Shown: in pieces, positions 1 through 7,986 of the stretch | Layout: each line of letters starts with the position of its first letter | How positions within the stretch are numbered: the stretch's first letter is position 1 | NCBI GenBank assembly: GCA_023138875.1 | Contig: JAGLOO010000057.1 | Span: 26,392 to 90,391, forward strand | Reading direction: 5' to 3' | Source: Bacteroidales bacterium | GTDB lineage: Bacteria > Bacteroidota > Bacteroidia > Bacteroidales > GCA-2748055 | DNA length: 64,000 nt | Notes under the pieces: model-generated | The model's database searches: none | Told to the model about the DNA's origin: nothing | What the model saw: only the letters and a program-made list of their open reading frames with translations | Made by a program: the position numbers and the translations under genes

Positions 1-729
1 AATATGGTACAATTGGTGCAGAATACGACCCGGGAAAGCGCTGTGGCCATGATGAAACTGAATGCATACCTGGATATCCTGATCCCAAGGGGCGGAGCCG
101 GATTGATCCGGACGGTGGTCCAGAACAGTACGGTTCCAGTAATTGAAACAGGAGTGGGAAACTGCCATGTGTATGTAGATGAATTTGCTGACCTGGCTAA
201 AGCAGTATCCATTGTATACAATGCCAAGACCCATCGTCCGGGTGTTTGCAATGCAGCTGAGAGTCTCCTGGTGCATGAAAAAGTGGCTGATATAGCTTTA
301 CCTGCTATCGGGAAAGCTCTTTCAGAAGGAGGTGTAGAGATCCGGGGAGACGAAATCACCTGCAGGCTGATTCCGGAAGCAAAGATAGCCGTGGAAAAGG
401 ATTGGGCAACAGAATACCTGGACCTGATCATCAGCTCGAAGGTGGTGGAATCCGTTGAAGCAGCTGTGGACCACATAAATACTTATGGATCTATGCATTC
501 GGAGAGCATTATCACCGAGAACTACAGCCATGCACAGTACTTTCTCGACAGGGTGGATGCCGCTGCTGTCTATGTGAACGCTTCCACCAGGTTTACAGAT
601 GGTTTTGAATTCGGATATGGAGCTGAAATCGGAATCAGCACACAAAAACTGCATGCCCGTGGTCCCATGGGATTGAAAGAACTTACCACAAATAAATATG
701 TGATCTACGGAAGCGGACAAACGCGCTAG
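1..729 (+). CDS. proA: Glutamate-5-semialdehyde dehydrogenase (gamma-glutamyl phosphate reductase), C-terminal part
   Basis: Reduces gamma-glutamyl phosphate to glutamate-5-semialdehyde with NADPH, the second step of proline synthesis in the cytoplasm. The reading frame is open at the window edge, so only about the last 240 residues of a roughly 415-residue enzyme are present. Visible family features are the segment IPRGGAGLI, the catalytic cysteine context [11 protein letters not shown], and the C-terminal block [21 protein letters not shown] followed by LHARGPMG, shown here only as landmarks. It ends convergently 20 bases before carA. The proB partner is not in the window and would be expected upstream. 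The identification is secure; the true start lies outside the window. Confidence 0.96.
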   Translation, partial: NMVQLVQNTTRESAVAMMKLNAYLDILIPRGGAGLIRTVVQNSTVPVIETGVGNCHVYVDEFADLAKAVSIVYNAKTHRPGVCNAAESLLVHEKVADIALPAIGKALSEGGVEIRGDEITCRLIPEAKIAVEKDWATEYLDLIISSKVVESVEAAVDHINTYGSMHSESIITENYSHAQYFLDRVDAAAVYVNASTRFTDGFEFGYGAEIGISTQKLHARGPMGLKELTTNKYVIYGSGQTR

Positions 730-749
730 AGCGCATGTGAATCAACCTT

Positions 750-1838
750 TCAGCTTTGTGCTTTTTGACTCTCTTTGATGCTTTCCAGGAAAACATCAAA
801 AAGGTGTGCTGTATCGGTAGGGCCACCGGAGGCTTCCGGGTGGAACTGGGTGGAAAAGAATGGTTTTTCCAGGTGTTTCATCCCTTCGTTGGTATTGTCA
901 TTGAGATTGATAAACAGGGGTTCCCATTCTGCAGGCAGGGTTTCGTTGTTGATGGCAAAACCATGGTTTTGCGAAGTGATGTACGCTTTGTCCGATCCAA
1001 CCTCAAGCACCGGCTGGTTGTGGCTCCGGTGTCCATACTTCAGTTTATAGGTGTCGGCGCCTGCGGCCAGGGCCATCAGCTGGTTGCCCAGGCATATCCC
1101 GAATATGGGGGTATCCGATTGAAAGGATTTAGAAAGGGTCTGGATGGTTGCATTGCACTGCTTGGGGTCGCCCGGACCATTTGAAATAAATAAACCGTCG
1201 TACTGTTCCTGACTGATGTCATAGTCCCAGGGTACCCTGATCACCGTGGTATCCCTTTCAAGGAGAAAGCGGATGATGTTGTATTTCACCCCGCAATCCA
1301 GCAGGAGGATCCTGTACTTTCCAGTGCCATATACCTTCTTTTCGCCGATGCTTACCTGTGCCACAAGGTTCTCCTGATTCGGATTGTAGGATGCTGGTTC
1401 CTGTTGATCAAATACAACTTTCCCCAGCAAGGATCCTTTCTCCCGTAAAAGTTTTGTAATCATACGGGTATCCACATCGAAGAGGCCCGGAATTCGGTTT
1501 TGCTTCAGCCAGTCGCCCAGGCTGCGTTCAGCATTCCAGTGGGAGTATTCTGTCGAGTAATCAGAAATCACCAGGGCTGAAATATGCAGTTTATCGGATT
1601 CGAAAAACTTGTAGAGATCATTTTCCGAGTCTTCCCGGGGGACTCCGTAATTGCCCACAAGTGGATAGGTAAGGACCAGGATCTGGCCTTTATAAGATGG
1701 ATCGGTAAGGCTTTCAGGGTATCCGGTCATGGCCGTGTTGAATACAACTTCACCGGCAATGCTTTCCTCATATCCAAAAGATTTTCCCTTGAATGTAGAT
1801 CCGTCTTCCAGGATCAGTGTGATGGGGTTAAAATCCAT
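750..1838 (-). CDS. carA: Carbamoyl-phosphate synthase small (glutaminase) subunit
   Basis: Hydrolyses glutamine and channels ammonia to the large subunit CarB to make carbamoyl phosphate for arginine and pyrimidine synthesis. The 362-residue length is normal. The N-terminal CPSase domain begins with LILEDGSTFKG and contains FNTAMTGYPE. The C-terminal class I amidotransferase domain carries the nucleophile elbow GICLGNQ and the His-Glu pair in QFHPEASGGP. The ATG start is 16 bases after the stop of the upstream TlpA-like gene, so the two are probably co-transcribed. carB is not in the window. Confidence is high because all catalytic motifs are intact. Confidence 0.97.
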   Translation of the reverse strand: MDFNPITLILEDGSTFKGKSFGYEESIAGEVVFNTAMTGYPESLTDPSYKGQILVLTYPLVGNYGVPREDSENDLYKFFESDKLHISALVISDYSTEYSHWNAERSLGDWLKQNRIPGLFDVDTRMITKLLREKGSLLGKVVFDQQEPASYNPNQENLVAQVSIGEKKVYGTGKYRILLLDCGVKYNIIRFLLERDTTVIRVPWDYDISQEQYDGLFISNGPGDPKQCNATIQTLSKSFQSDTPIFGICLGNQLMALAAGADTYKLKYGHRSHNQPVLEVGSDKAYITSQNHGFAINNETLPAEWEPLFINLNDNTNEGMKHLEKPFFSTQFHPEASGGPTDTAHLFDVFLESIKESQKAQS

Positions 1839-1854
1839 ATAATTTGTAAAAGTT

Positions 1855-3327
1855 TCAGGGATTGATATTGATCAGGTTGTTGATAATTTGCTCAGCCTGC
1901 TCGGGCGTGATTCGTTTGGCGACAATTTTTTTATCCTGATCCAGGATAAAAAGCTGCGGATAACTCTGCAGGTTGTATAACTTGCGGAAATCATTGCTAT
2001 AGGGACTCCAGCAATTGATCCAGTCATACAATCCATGTTTGTTCACAAAATCTACCCATTTTTCTTTTCCTTCGATGGTATTGATCACATGGATGCTGAT
2101 TACCTCAACACCTTTCTCTTTCAGCCTGGAATGTACCTCATACAGCGCCGGGGTTGATTCCTTACAATGTCCGCAATCTGCTTCCCAGAAATAGAGAATG
2201 GTGTACCTGGCATCTGTCTCATGGATAAAGAAGTCCTCACCGATGTGCGGATCTTTTTTGATTGTTGTATCCTGCGAAGCCATTTGAAAATGATCCGGGG
2301 GGACCATTCGCATGATCAGGTTGGGGGACTTCTGGCCGATCAGCGAGGGTTTGTTCTTATCCAGGTTATCCTTCAGTTTGCTGAGGAATTCCGGGTTGCT
2401 CCAGGTTGCATCGGGGATGTAATAATGTTCGGCGATATGGAAATAAACCACATCCATGCCCATGAACTTGCTCTCGGCAAAATGATTAAAAAGGGTGATG
2501 AGCAAGTATCGGTAGAGCTCCTCTTCCGCGCGGGAACCCCCTAACAGGTAATCCACTCCCACGATCAATGAATCGGGGTGCTGTGGAACCACGCGGGCAA
2601 GGTAACTTTTGATCTTTCCTTCATATAACGGGGAGTGCAACAATCGAACATCAAATGGATCAAACCGGTCAAAGTAGTGATCCCTGTAATAAAAATACCT
2701 GACAGAATCATCATGTCTTCGTTCTCCGGTTAACAGCGCTTCAGGCGGAAGCGGTTCCCGCGTCGCACCTATGAATTTACTTACAAACAGGGAGGCATTT
2801 TCCGATTCGATCCTGTTCATATATTCCTCCATCTCCCCGTTGATTCGTTTTTGTTGCTCTTTGATATCAGAGGAATCAGCTTTTGTGGCAGCATTAGCAA
2901 GAAGGGACTGCTGCTTCTCCAGTTCACCTCTTTTCTCCTGGAGATAGTTTTTATACTCATAGAAAATCCGGTTGTCTTCCGAGCCTTTGAACCCGATGCT
3001 CCCGTTTAAATCACTGGTGTCAGCATTGATAAAGAGTTCCTGGTCATTTCCAAGCAAGAGGTCAAAGTAATGGCTGGGGCTGAAATAGATCAGGTAGAGT
3101 CCACCCTGGAAAGCATCCTCTCCTTCAAACACTCCCTTCCCCTTCCTGTCAAGGATCATTGTGTCTTTAGGGATCATACGTGAAGTAAAATACTCTCCAA
3201 GGATCAGGGTGTCGCCGGACAGGCCTTCCATGGTGATCTCGATCCGGTATCCCTGTCCGGACAGGCTGGTAGAAAACATAAAAAGTAATCCGGCTATTCC
3301 GGCTAATAATCCCCTCAAAACCTTCAT
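1855..3327 (-). CDS. TlpA-like exported thiol-disulfide oxidoreductase (DUF5106/thioredoxin fold)
   Basis: Likely an envelope thioredoxin-like protein acting on disulfides or cytochrome maturation. A signal peptide starts at MKVLRGLLAG. A long N-terminal region of the DUF4369/DUF5106 kind follows, containing a charged coiled-coil stretch near residues 130-165. The C-terminal thioredoxin domain has the active site WEADCGHCKE and the cis-proline context SYPQLF. The ATG at 3327 is preferred over an upstream in-frame TTG at 3354, because that TTG overlaps a Bacteroidota -7 element and the ATG is preceded by AAGGAAG. The gene lies directly upstream of carA on the same strand, though no functional link is obvious. 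The substrate is unknown. Confidence 0.85.
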   Translation of the reverse strand: MKVLRGLLAGIAGLLFMFSTSLSGQGYRIEITMEGLSGDTLILGEYFTSRMIPKDTMILDRKGKGVFEGEDAFQGGLYLIYFSPSHYFDLLLGNDQELFINADTSDLNGSIGFKGSEDNRIFYEYKNYLQEKRGELEKQQSLLANAATKADSSDIKEQQKRINGEMEEYMNRIESENASLFVSKFIGATREPLPPEALLTGERRHDDSVRYFYYRDHYFDRFDPFDVRLLHSPLYEGKIKSYLARVVPQHPDSLIVGVDYLLGGSRAEEELYRYLLITLFNHFAESKFMGMDVVYFHIAEHYYIPDATWSNPEFLSKLKDNLDKNKPSLIGQKSPNLIMRMVPPDHFQMASQDTTIKKDPHIGEDFFIHETDARYTILYFWEADCGHCKESTPALYEVHSRLKEKGVEVISIHVINTIEGKEKWVDFVNKHGLYDWINCWSPYSNDFRKLYNLQSYPQLFILDQDKKIVAKRITPEQAEQIINNLININP

Positions 3328-3351
3328 TAAAATCTTCCTTTTTGAAACGGT

Positions 3352-3359
3352 CAAAGTTA
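3352..3359 (-). promoter_or_regulatory. Bacteroidota -7 promoter element for the TlpA-like gene and carA
   Basis: TAACTTTG on the minus strand fits the consensus TAnnTTTG and lies about 25 bases before the chosen ATG. No well-spaced TTG box was found, so support rests on position and the -7 match. Confidence 0.5.
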
Positions 3360-3459
3360 ACGATTCTATTTTAATACATATTGTTCAATCACCATGCCAT
3401 TCTTGATCCAAAATCACTAACTTGTTCTGTAGAATGCTGGATATTGATTCTGAAAACAG

Positions 3460-4434
3460 ATGTATTCATTGCTTGAAGCACAAAACCTGATAGAGAAACA
3501 TTTACAAACGTTTTCCATTCCGGATACTCCACCGGAGTTGTATGAGCCGGTAAAATATATTCTTTCGCTGGGGGGTAAACGGATCAGGCCCGCTCTTGTC
3601 CTGCTGGCATGCGATCTGTTCTCGGGAGGTGTGGAGTCTGCACTCTTACCTGCTGTAGCCATTGAGATCTTTCATAATTTTACCCTGTTGCATGACGATC
3701 TCATGGACCGTTCTGAGTTAAGAAGGGGCAGTCCCACCGTTCATGTGAAGTACAATGAAAATGTGGCCATCCTTTCAGGCGATGTGATGTCCATTCTGGC
3801 AAACCGGTTAATGAATCAGTCGCCGGGGGTCGTTTTGAACACCGTTCATGATATCTTTACCCGGACGGCCATGCAGGTATGTGAGGGACAGCAGTTTGAT
3901 ATGAATTTTGAGGAGAGGCTGACCGTGTCGGAAGAGGAATACCTGACCATGATTGAATTAAAAACAGCTGTCCTTATCGCGGCCAGCTTAAAGATAGGGG
4001 CCATCCTTGGCGGGTCTTCCCAAAAAGATGCGGATGATCTCTATGAATTTGGCCGGAACCTGGGTATTGCTTTTCAGCTTCAGGACGATCTGCTGGATAC
4101 CTACGGTGATCCTTCCATCATCGGGAAGAAGCTGGGGACCGATATTGTGGATAATAAGAAAACTTTTTTAATGATTGAAGCCCTTGAAAAGGCTTCATCC
4201 TCCCAGGACAGAGAGCTAACCGGTTGGCTTACAAAAAAAGATTTTGACAGGGAAGAAAAAATCAGTGCCGTAGTTTCAATCTTCGATGCATTGAAAATCA
4301 AGGAACTTACAGAAAGCCGGATCAGGGATTTTTATAACGCTTCCCTCTTAAACCTCAAGCAATTGAACAGGCCTGAAGAACGAAAGGCCGAATTGTACAA
4401 CTTTGCATCCTTCCTGATGAACCGCAACAGATAG
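3460..4434 (+). CDS. Polyprenyl (geranylgeranyl/farnesyl-type) diphosphate synthase
   Basis: A trans-prenyltransferase that condenses isopentenyl diphosphate with allylic diphosphates to supply quinone, carotenoid or cell-wall lipid precursors. The 324-residue protein has the GGKRIRP substrate motif near residue 38, the first Asp-rich motif DDLMD near residue 78, and the second QLQDDLLD near residue 209. A phenylalanine five residues before the first Asp motif (FTLLHDD) is of the kind that limits chain length in short-chain enzymes, so a C15-C20 product is more likely than a long quinone tail; that is inference. It ends 3 bases before the stop of the convergent DUF2723 gene. Confidence 0.9.
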   Translation: MYSLLEAQNLIEKHLQTFSIPDTPPELYEPVKYILSLGGKRIRPALVLLACDLFSGGVESALLPAVAIEIFHNFTLLHDDLMDRSELRRGSPTVHVKYNENVAILSGDVMSILANRLMNQSPGVVLNTVHDIFTRTAMQVCEGQQFDMNFEERLTVSEEEYLTMIELKTAVLIAASLKIGAILGGSSQKDADDLYEFGRNLGIAFQLQDDLLDTYGDPSIIGKKLGTDIVDNKKTFLMIEALEKASSSQDRELTGWLTKKDFDREEKISAVVSIFDALKIKELTESRIRDFYNASLLNLKQLNRPEERKAELYNFASFLMNRNR

Positions 4435-4437
4435 GGA

Positions 4438-7400
4438 TTATCCCGGAAGAGACAACATGCTTTCACCCGTGATTCCAAGTTCCAGCATCAATTCATTCTG
4501 GTTGAACCTTTGAAGCAATAATTTCATCTCCTCTATCTGGAACAGGACTTCATTGATTTCCCGTGGTATGGATGATTTATGCCGGGACTTCATGGAATTA
4601 TAATAATTATACTCCCGGACCAGAGTTTTATAATGTTCAGACAGGATCCTGTTGCCTTTTTCCATTTCGCCGCAAAGATAGTACACTTCAATGATCCCCT
4701 CATGATGAATAATGCCACCTTCCCGGTCGGGCATGGTGATCCCGGTAATGTACTGGTCGAATGGTAGTACATTGGCCGGAGCAAGCTCCATACAATGATC
4801 AAGTACTTCAAGGGCTTTCTCCTTCTCACCCTCTTCAAGCAGCCTGAGAGCCAGGCGGGTATGGAGGCTTCTGAACCGTATAACCGACAGTGTCCTGATG
4901 GTATAGTAATCCAGCTGGACATCCTCCTGGTTCATCCTCCCCCATTCAAAGGTATTGATCAGCCTGTGATAAAGTGTATCGGTATCAACATCCCCCATCG
5001 CGAGGATGCTTTCATAGGGAGTCTTTACCGGAACAACCCTGTAGGCCAATCCTTCGACACGGTAAAACTGTTCCAGACCAAGTGATCCGTCAAATCCACC
5101 CGAAGTGTAGTAAATGGGTCGCTTCCATTTGTTGGATGCAAGAATGTCCAGTTGGGCCAGATTGCCTTTCAGGATTTGTTCATTGGGTGTTAGCTGGAAC
5201 CGAATCTCCTTCAACAATCTGTCAGCATCCCGGGGTTGAATGGTTCCGTTGGAAATGACCGTGGCAGAATCAACAGGAAGGATCATTTTATGGGTGGGGA
5301 TATAATTCACCTTATCACCGGTCCTCAGTGGCAGTTTGGTTCGGGGGTCATCACTCTGCACAAAGTTGAGAATATAATCCAGGGTCGCCCATCGTTCATT
5401 TTCCCTGACATAAATGGAATTGTTAGTACCTACTCTGTATTGGGATTGAGGCAAAGAAAAGGCCAATGGTTCCGAATCATAATTCTTCCACCTCATCTGG
5501 TCGATGTACCATTCCATATTGAACAGCATCATATTCACAATGCGCACATCTTCCCTCACACCTTCCACATCCTGGACATACCATAAGGGGAATGTATCAT
5601 TGTCACCCACGGTGAACAATATGGCATCTTTATCGCATGAATTGAGATAATTGCGTGCTATATCCCTTGCCGTATATCTGCCCGAGCGGTCGTGGTCGTC
5701 CCAGTTTTCAAATGCCATTAACATGGGGACGGCTAAGAAGGTGATTCCCACCGAAAGAATGGCCGGCAGGTTGCCCTTTAGCTTCGATTGCAATAGCTGG
5801 GCAATGCCGGCAACACCAATACCAATCCAGATACTGAATGCATAAAAGGAACCGGCGTAGGCATAATCCCTTTCCCTGGGCTGGTAGGGGGTCTGGTTAA
5901 GATAGATCACTATGGCAATACCTGTTAGAATGAAAAGGCTCATTACCACCCAGAAATCACGCGGTTTTTTGTCCAGATGGAAGAACAATCCCAGCAATCC
6001 CAGGAGTAATGGCAGAAAATAGTAAGTATTCCTGGAAGGATGATCTTTTATTCGATCAGGGAGGTTCCTCTGTGGGCCGATTCTTGCAGCGTCGATCATT
6101 GGGATCCCGCTGATCCAGTTGCCATGGAGCACATTGCCGTGCCCCTGAATATCATTCTGGCGACCTGCAAAATTCCACATGAAATACCTGAGGTACAGAT
6201 GACCCACCTGGTATCTGAATAAGAATTCAAGGTTGTCGAGGTAAGTTGGATTGTTGGGATCCCGAATGGAAGCAAATTCCATATAGGCCTGCTTGTGGTT
6301 CGCATCCCGGCTGTAAATGCGCGGAAGCAACACCTTGCTGCCCTTCATGATAAGTTCGGGCTTCCTGTAAGCAATTTCATACTTGTTTTTTTCCTTGTTC
6401 AGGACATATACGGGTTTTTTGTACTCTATCTCCTCCACTTCTGCATTATAGAGGTGACCCCTGATCAGCGGCCGGTCTCCATACTGTTCCCTGTTCAGGT
6501 ACGAGAGCAGTGCAAACACATTTTCGGGACGGTTCTCATTCATGGGCGGACCGGCCAGTGACCGTATAACGATAAGCGCATAGGAGGAATATCCTATGAT
6601 GATCACCGTAATAGAGACAAGGATTGTATTCCAGAGTACGTTTTTCTTGATGAAATGGGTCCTGTAGATCCCATAGATAAGGGCACCCAGCAACAGGGCT
6701 ACATAGATAACAACTCCTCTGTTATAATGGAATCCAAAGGAATTGGTAAAAGTCTTTTCTACCACGGTGGCTACCTTCACAATGCCGGGAATGACCCCGT
6801 ACATGATCACCACCAAAATAAACAGAGAGATCCCCAGCGCATAAATGACACCCTTTCTTGTCACCTGGTACTTCCTGAAATAGTAAACCAGCACAATGGC
6901 AGGTATGGCCAGCAAATTAAGCAGATGTACACCTATTGAAAGGCCGATCAGGTAGGCAATGAGGATCAGCCACCTGTTGGCGCCAGGCTCATCAGCAATG
7001 TTTTCCCACTTGAGAATGGCCCAGAAGACCACTGCAGTAAACAACGATGAAGTGGCATATACTTCTCCCTCCACGGCAGAAAACCAGAATGTATCTGAAA
7101 AGGTATAGGCCATGGCTCCGACAAATGATCCTCCCAGTATCAGGATCATGTTGAATGAGGATTTTTCCCCGGAGGGAAGGATCAACATTTTCCTTAACAA
7201 ATGAGAGATGGTCCAGAAGAGGAACATGATGGTGAAGGCGCTTGCAAATGCAGAGACTGCATTGATCATCTTGGCCACACTCGCGGGATCTGATGTAAAC
7301 AGAGAGAAAACACGGCCAATGATTATGAATAGGGGTGCTCCGGGAGGGTGGCACACCTGCAGTTTGTAGGAACTTGCTATAAACTCACCACAATCCCAGA

Positions 7401-7494
7401 GACTGATTGTTGGTTCGAGGGTGAGCAGGTAAACGATAAGGGCAATAACAAAACTCAGCCAACCCAGGAAGACATTTATTTTTTTAAAATGCAT
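4438..7494 (-). CDS. DUF2723 multi-pass membrane protein, GT-C glycosyltransferase-like
   Basis: A 1018-residue protein with about twelve hydrophobic segments in its first 600 residues and a soluble C-terminal half. The N-terminal loop after the first membrane helix reads LTLEPTISLWDCGEF and continues with a HPPGAPLF motif, which is the signature of the DUF2723 family, the proteins often described as Bacteroidota protein O-mannosyltransferase relatives. The acidic residues in that loop are placed as in GT-C enzymes that use lipid-linked sugars. The likely role is therefore sugar transfer onto exported proteins or glycans at the periplasmic face, by family analogy only. The C-terminal part includes a TPR-like helical segment (GEKEKALEVLDHCMELAP). 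Confidence 0.85.
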   Translation of the reverse strand: MHFKKINVFLGWLSFVIALIVYLLTLEPTISLWDCGEFIASSYKLQVCHPPGAPLFIIIGRVFSLFTSDPASVAKMINAVSAFASAFTIMFLFWTISHLLRKMLILPSGEKSSFNMILILGGSFVGAMAYTFSDTFWFSAVEGEVYATSSLFTAVVFWAILKWENIADEPGANRWLILIAYLIGLSIGVHLLNLLAIPAIVLVYYFRKYQVTRKGVIYALGISLFILVVIMYGVIPGIVKVATVVEKTFTNSFGFHYNRGVVIYVALLLGALIYGIYRTHFIKKNVLWNTILVSITVIIIGYSSYALIVIRSLAGPPMNENRPENVFALLSYLNREQYGDRPLIRGHLYNAEVEEIEYKKPVYVLNKEKNKYEIAYRKPELIMKGSKVLLPRIYSRDANHKQAYMEFASIRDPNNPTYLDNLEFLFRYQVGHLYLRYFMWNFAGRQNDIQGHGNVLHGNWISGIPMIDAARIGPQRNLPDRIKDHPSRNTYYFLPLLLGLLGLFFHLDKKPRDFWVVMSLFILTGIAIVIYLNQTPYQPRERDYAYAGSFYAFSIWIGIGVAGIAQLLQSKLKGNLPAILSVGITFLAVPMLMAFENWDDHDRSGRYTARDIARNYLNSCDKDAILFTVGDNDTFPLWYVQDVEGVREDVRIVNMMLFNMEWYIDQMRWKNYDSEPLAFSLPQSQYRVGTNNSIYVRENERWATLDYILNFVQSDDPRTKLPLRTGDKVNYIPTHKMILPVDSATVISNGTIQPRDADRLLKEIRFQLTPNEQILKGNLAQLDILASNKWKRPIYYTSGGFDGSLGLEQFYRVEGLAYRVVPVKTPYESILAMGDVDTDTLYHRLINTFEWGRMNQEDVQLDYYTIRTLSVIRFRSLHTRLALRLLEEGEKEKALEVLDHCMELAPANVLPFDQYITGITMPDREGGIIHHEGIIEVYYLCGEMEKGNRILSEHYKTLVREYNYYNSMKSRHKSSIPREINEVLFQIEEMKLLLQRFNQNELMLELGITGESMLSLPG

Positions 7495-7583
7495 AGGATT
7501 CTAATGATCTCTCAGTGTTATAATTGGCACGAATTTAATGCTTTTTTCGTGATGGTCACTATAAAAAAATTAATTTGAAAATA

Positions 7584-7614
7584 TTGACAGATTCAAAAAT
7601 GGAACATATATTTG
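7584..7614 (+). promoter_or_regulatory. Bacteroidota promoter for the SUI1-like gene
   Basis: TTGACA at 7584-7589 and TATATTTG at 7607-7614 match the Bacteroidota -33/-7 arrangement, with 20 bases between TTG and TA. The element places transcription about 20 bases before the ATG at 7639 and rules out the in-frame TTG at 7612 as a start. Confidence 0.75.
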
Positions 7615-7638
7615 GGGTTCACTAAAAATCCAAATGTC

Positions 7639-7986
7639 ATGACAGTAAATGGTATGAACGATCTGGATCAAACCCTCTACACGGACTACCCCGAATTCGA
7701 GCACGAATACGCTAACATCAAAGAACCAAACACTTTACCTCCTGAAAAACAAATACTGATTGTGGGACTTGATAAAAGAAAGATGGATGGTGCCCCCATC
7801 ACCTGTATCTCAGGTTTTGTTGGCAGACGCATTGATTTGAGAAAAATCGAAGAAGAACTTCAGGATGTTTGCCGCACCTGCGGTTCATCAAAGATGCATG
7901 ATATTGTATTGAAAGGCGATGTTCGAAAACGCGCCTATGTCTATTTACGTTCCAATAGTTACAGGGTTAAATTTGCAGAAAACTAA
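7639..7986 (+). CDS. SUI1/eIF1-like translation initiation factor (YciH family)
   Basis: A 115-residue cytoplasmic protein of the SUI1/eIF1 fold. The C-terminal core contains LDKRKMDGAPITCISGF, then a helix with LRKIEEELQ, then a conserved CRTCGSSK strand-turn and the closing block VLKGDVRKR. The family binds the small ribosomal subunit and affects start-site fidelity in vitro; its role in bacteria is not settled. The ATG is chosen because a promoter overlaps the upstream TTG. Its 3-prime end overlaps the possible starts of the next gene, suggesting co-transcription. Confidence 0.88.
   Translation: MTVNGMNDLDQTLYTDYPEFEHEYANIKEPNTLPPEKQILIVGLDKRKMDGAPITCISGFVGRRIDLRKIEEELQDVCRTCGSSKMHDIVLKGDVRKRAYVYLRSNSYRVKFAEN

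Noticed and set aside
322..720. 132-codon open frame on the minus strand inside proA
   Set aside because: It is antisense to a well-conserved enzyme and its translation shows no domain or signal; it is a codon-usage shadow.
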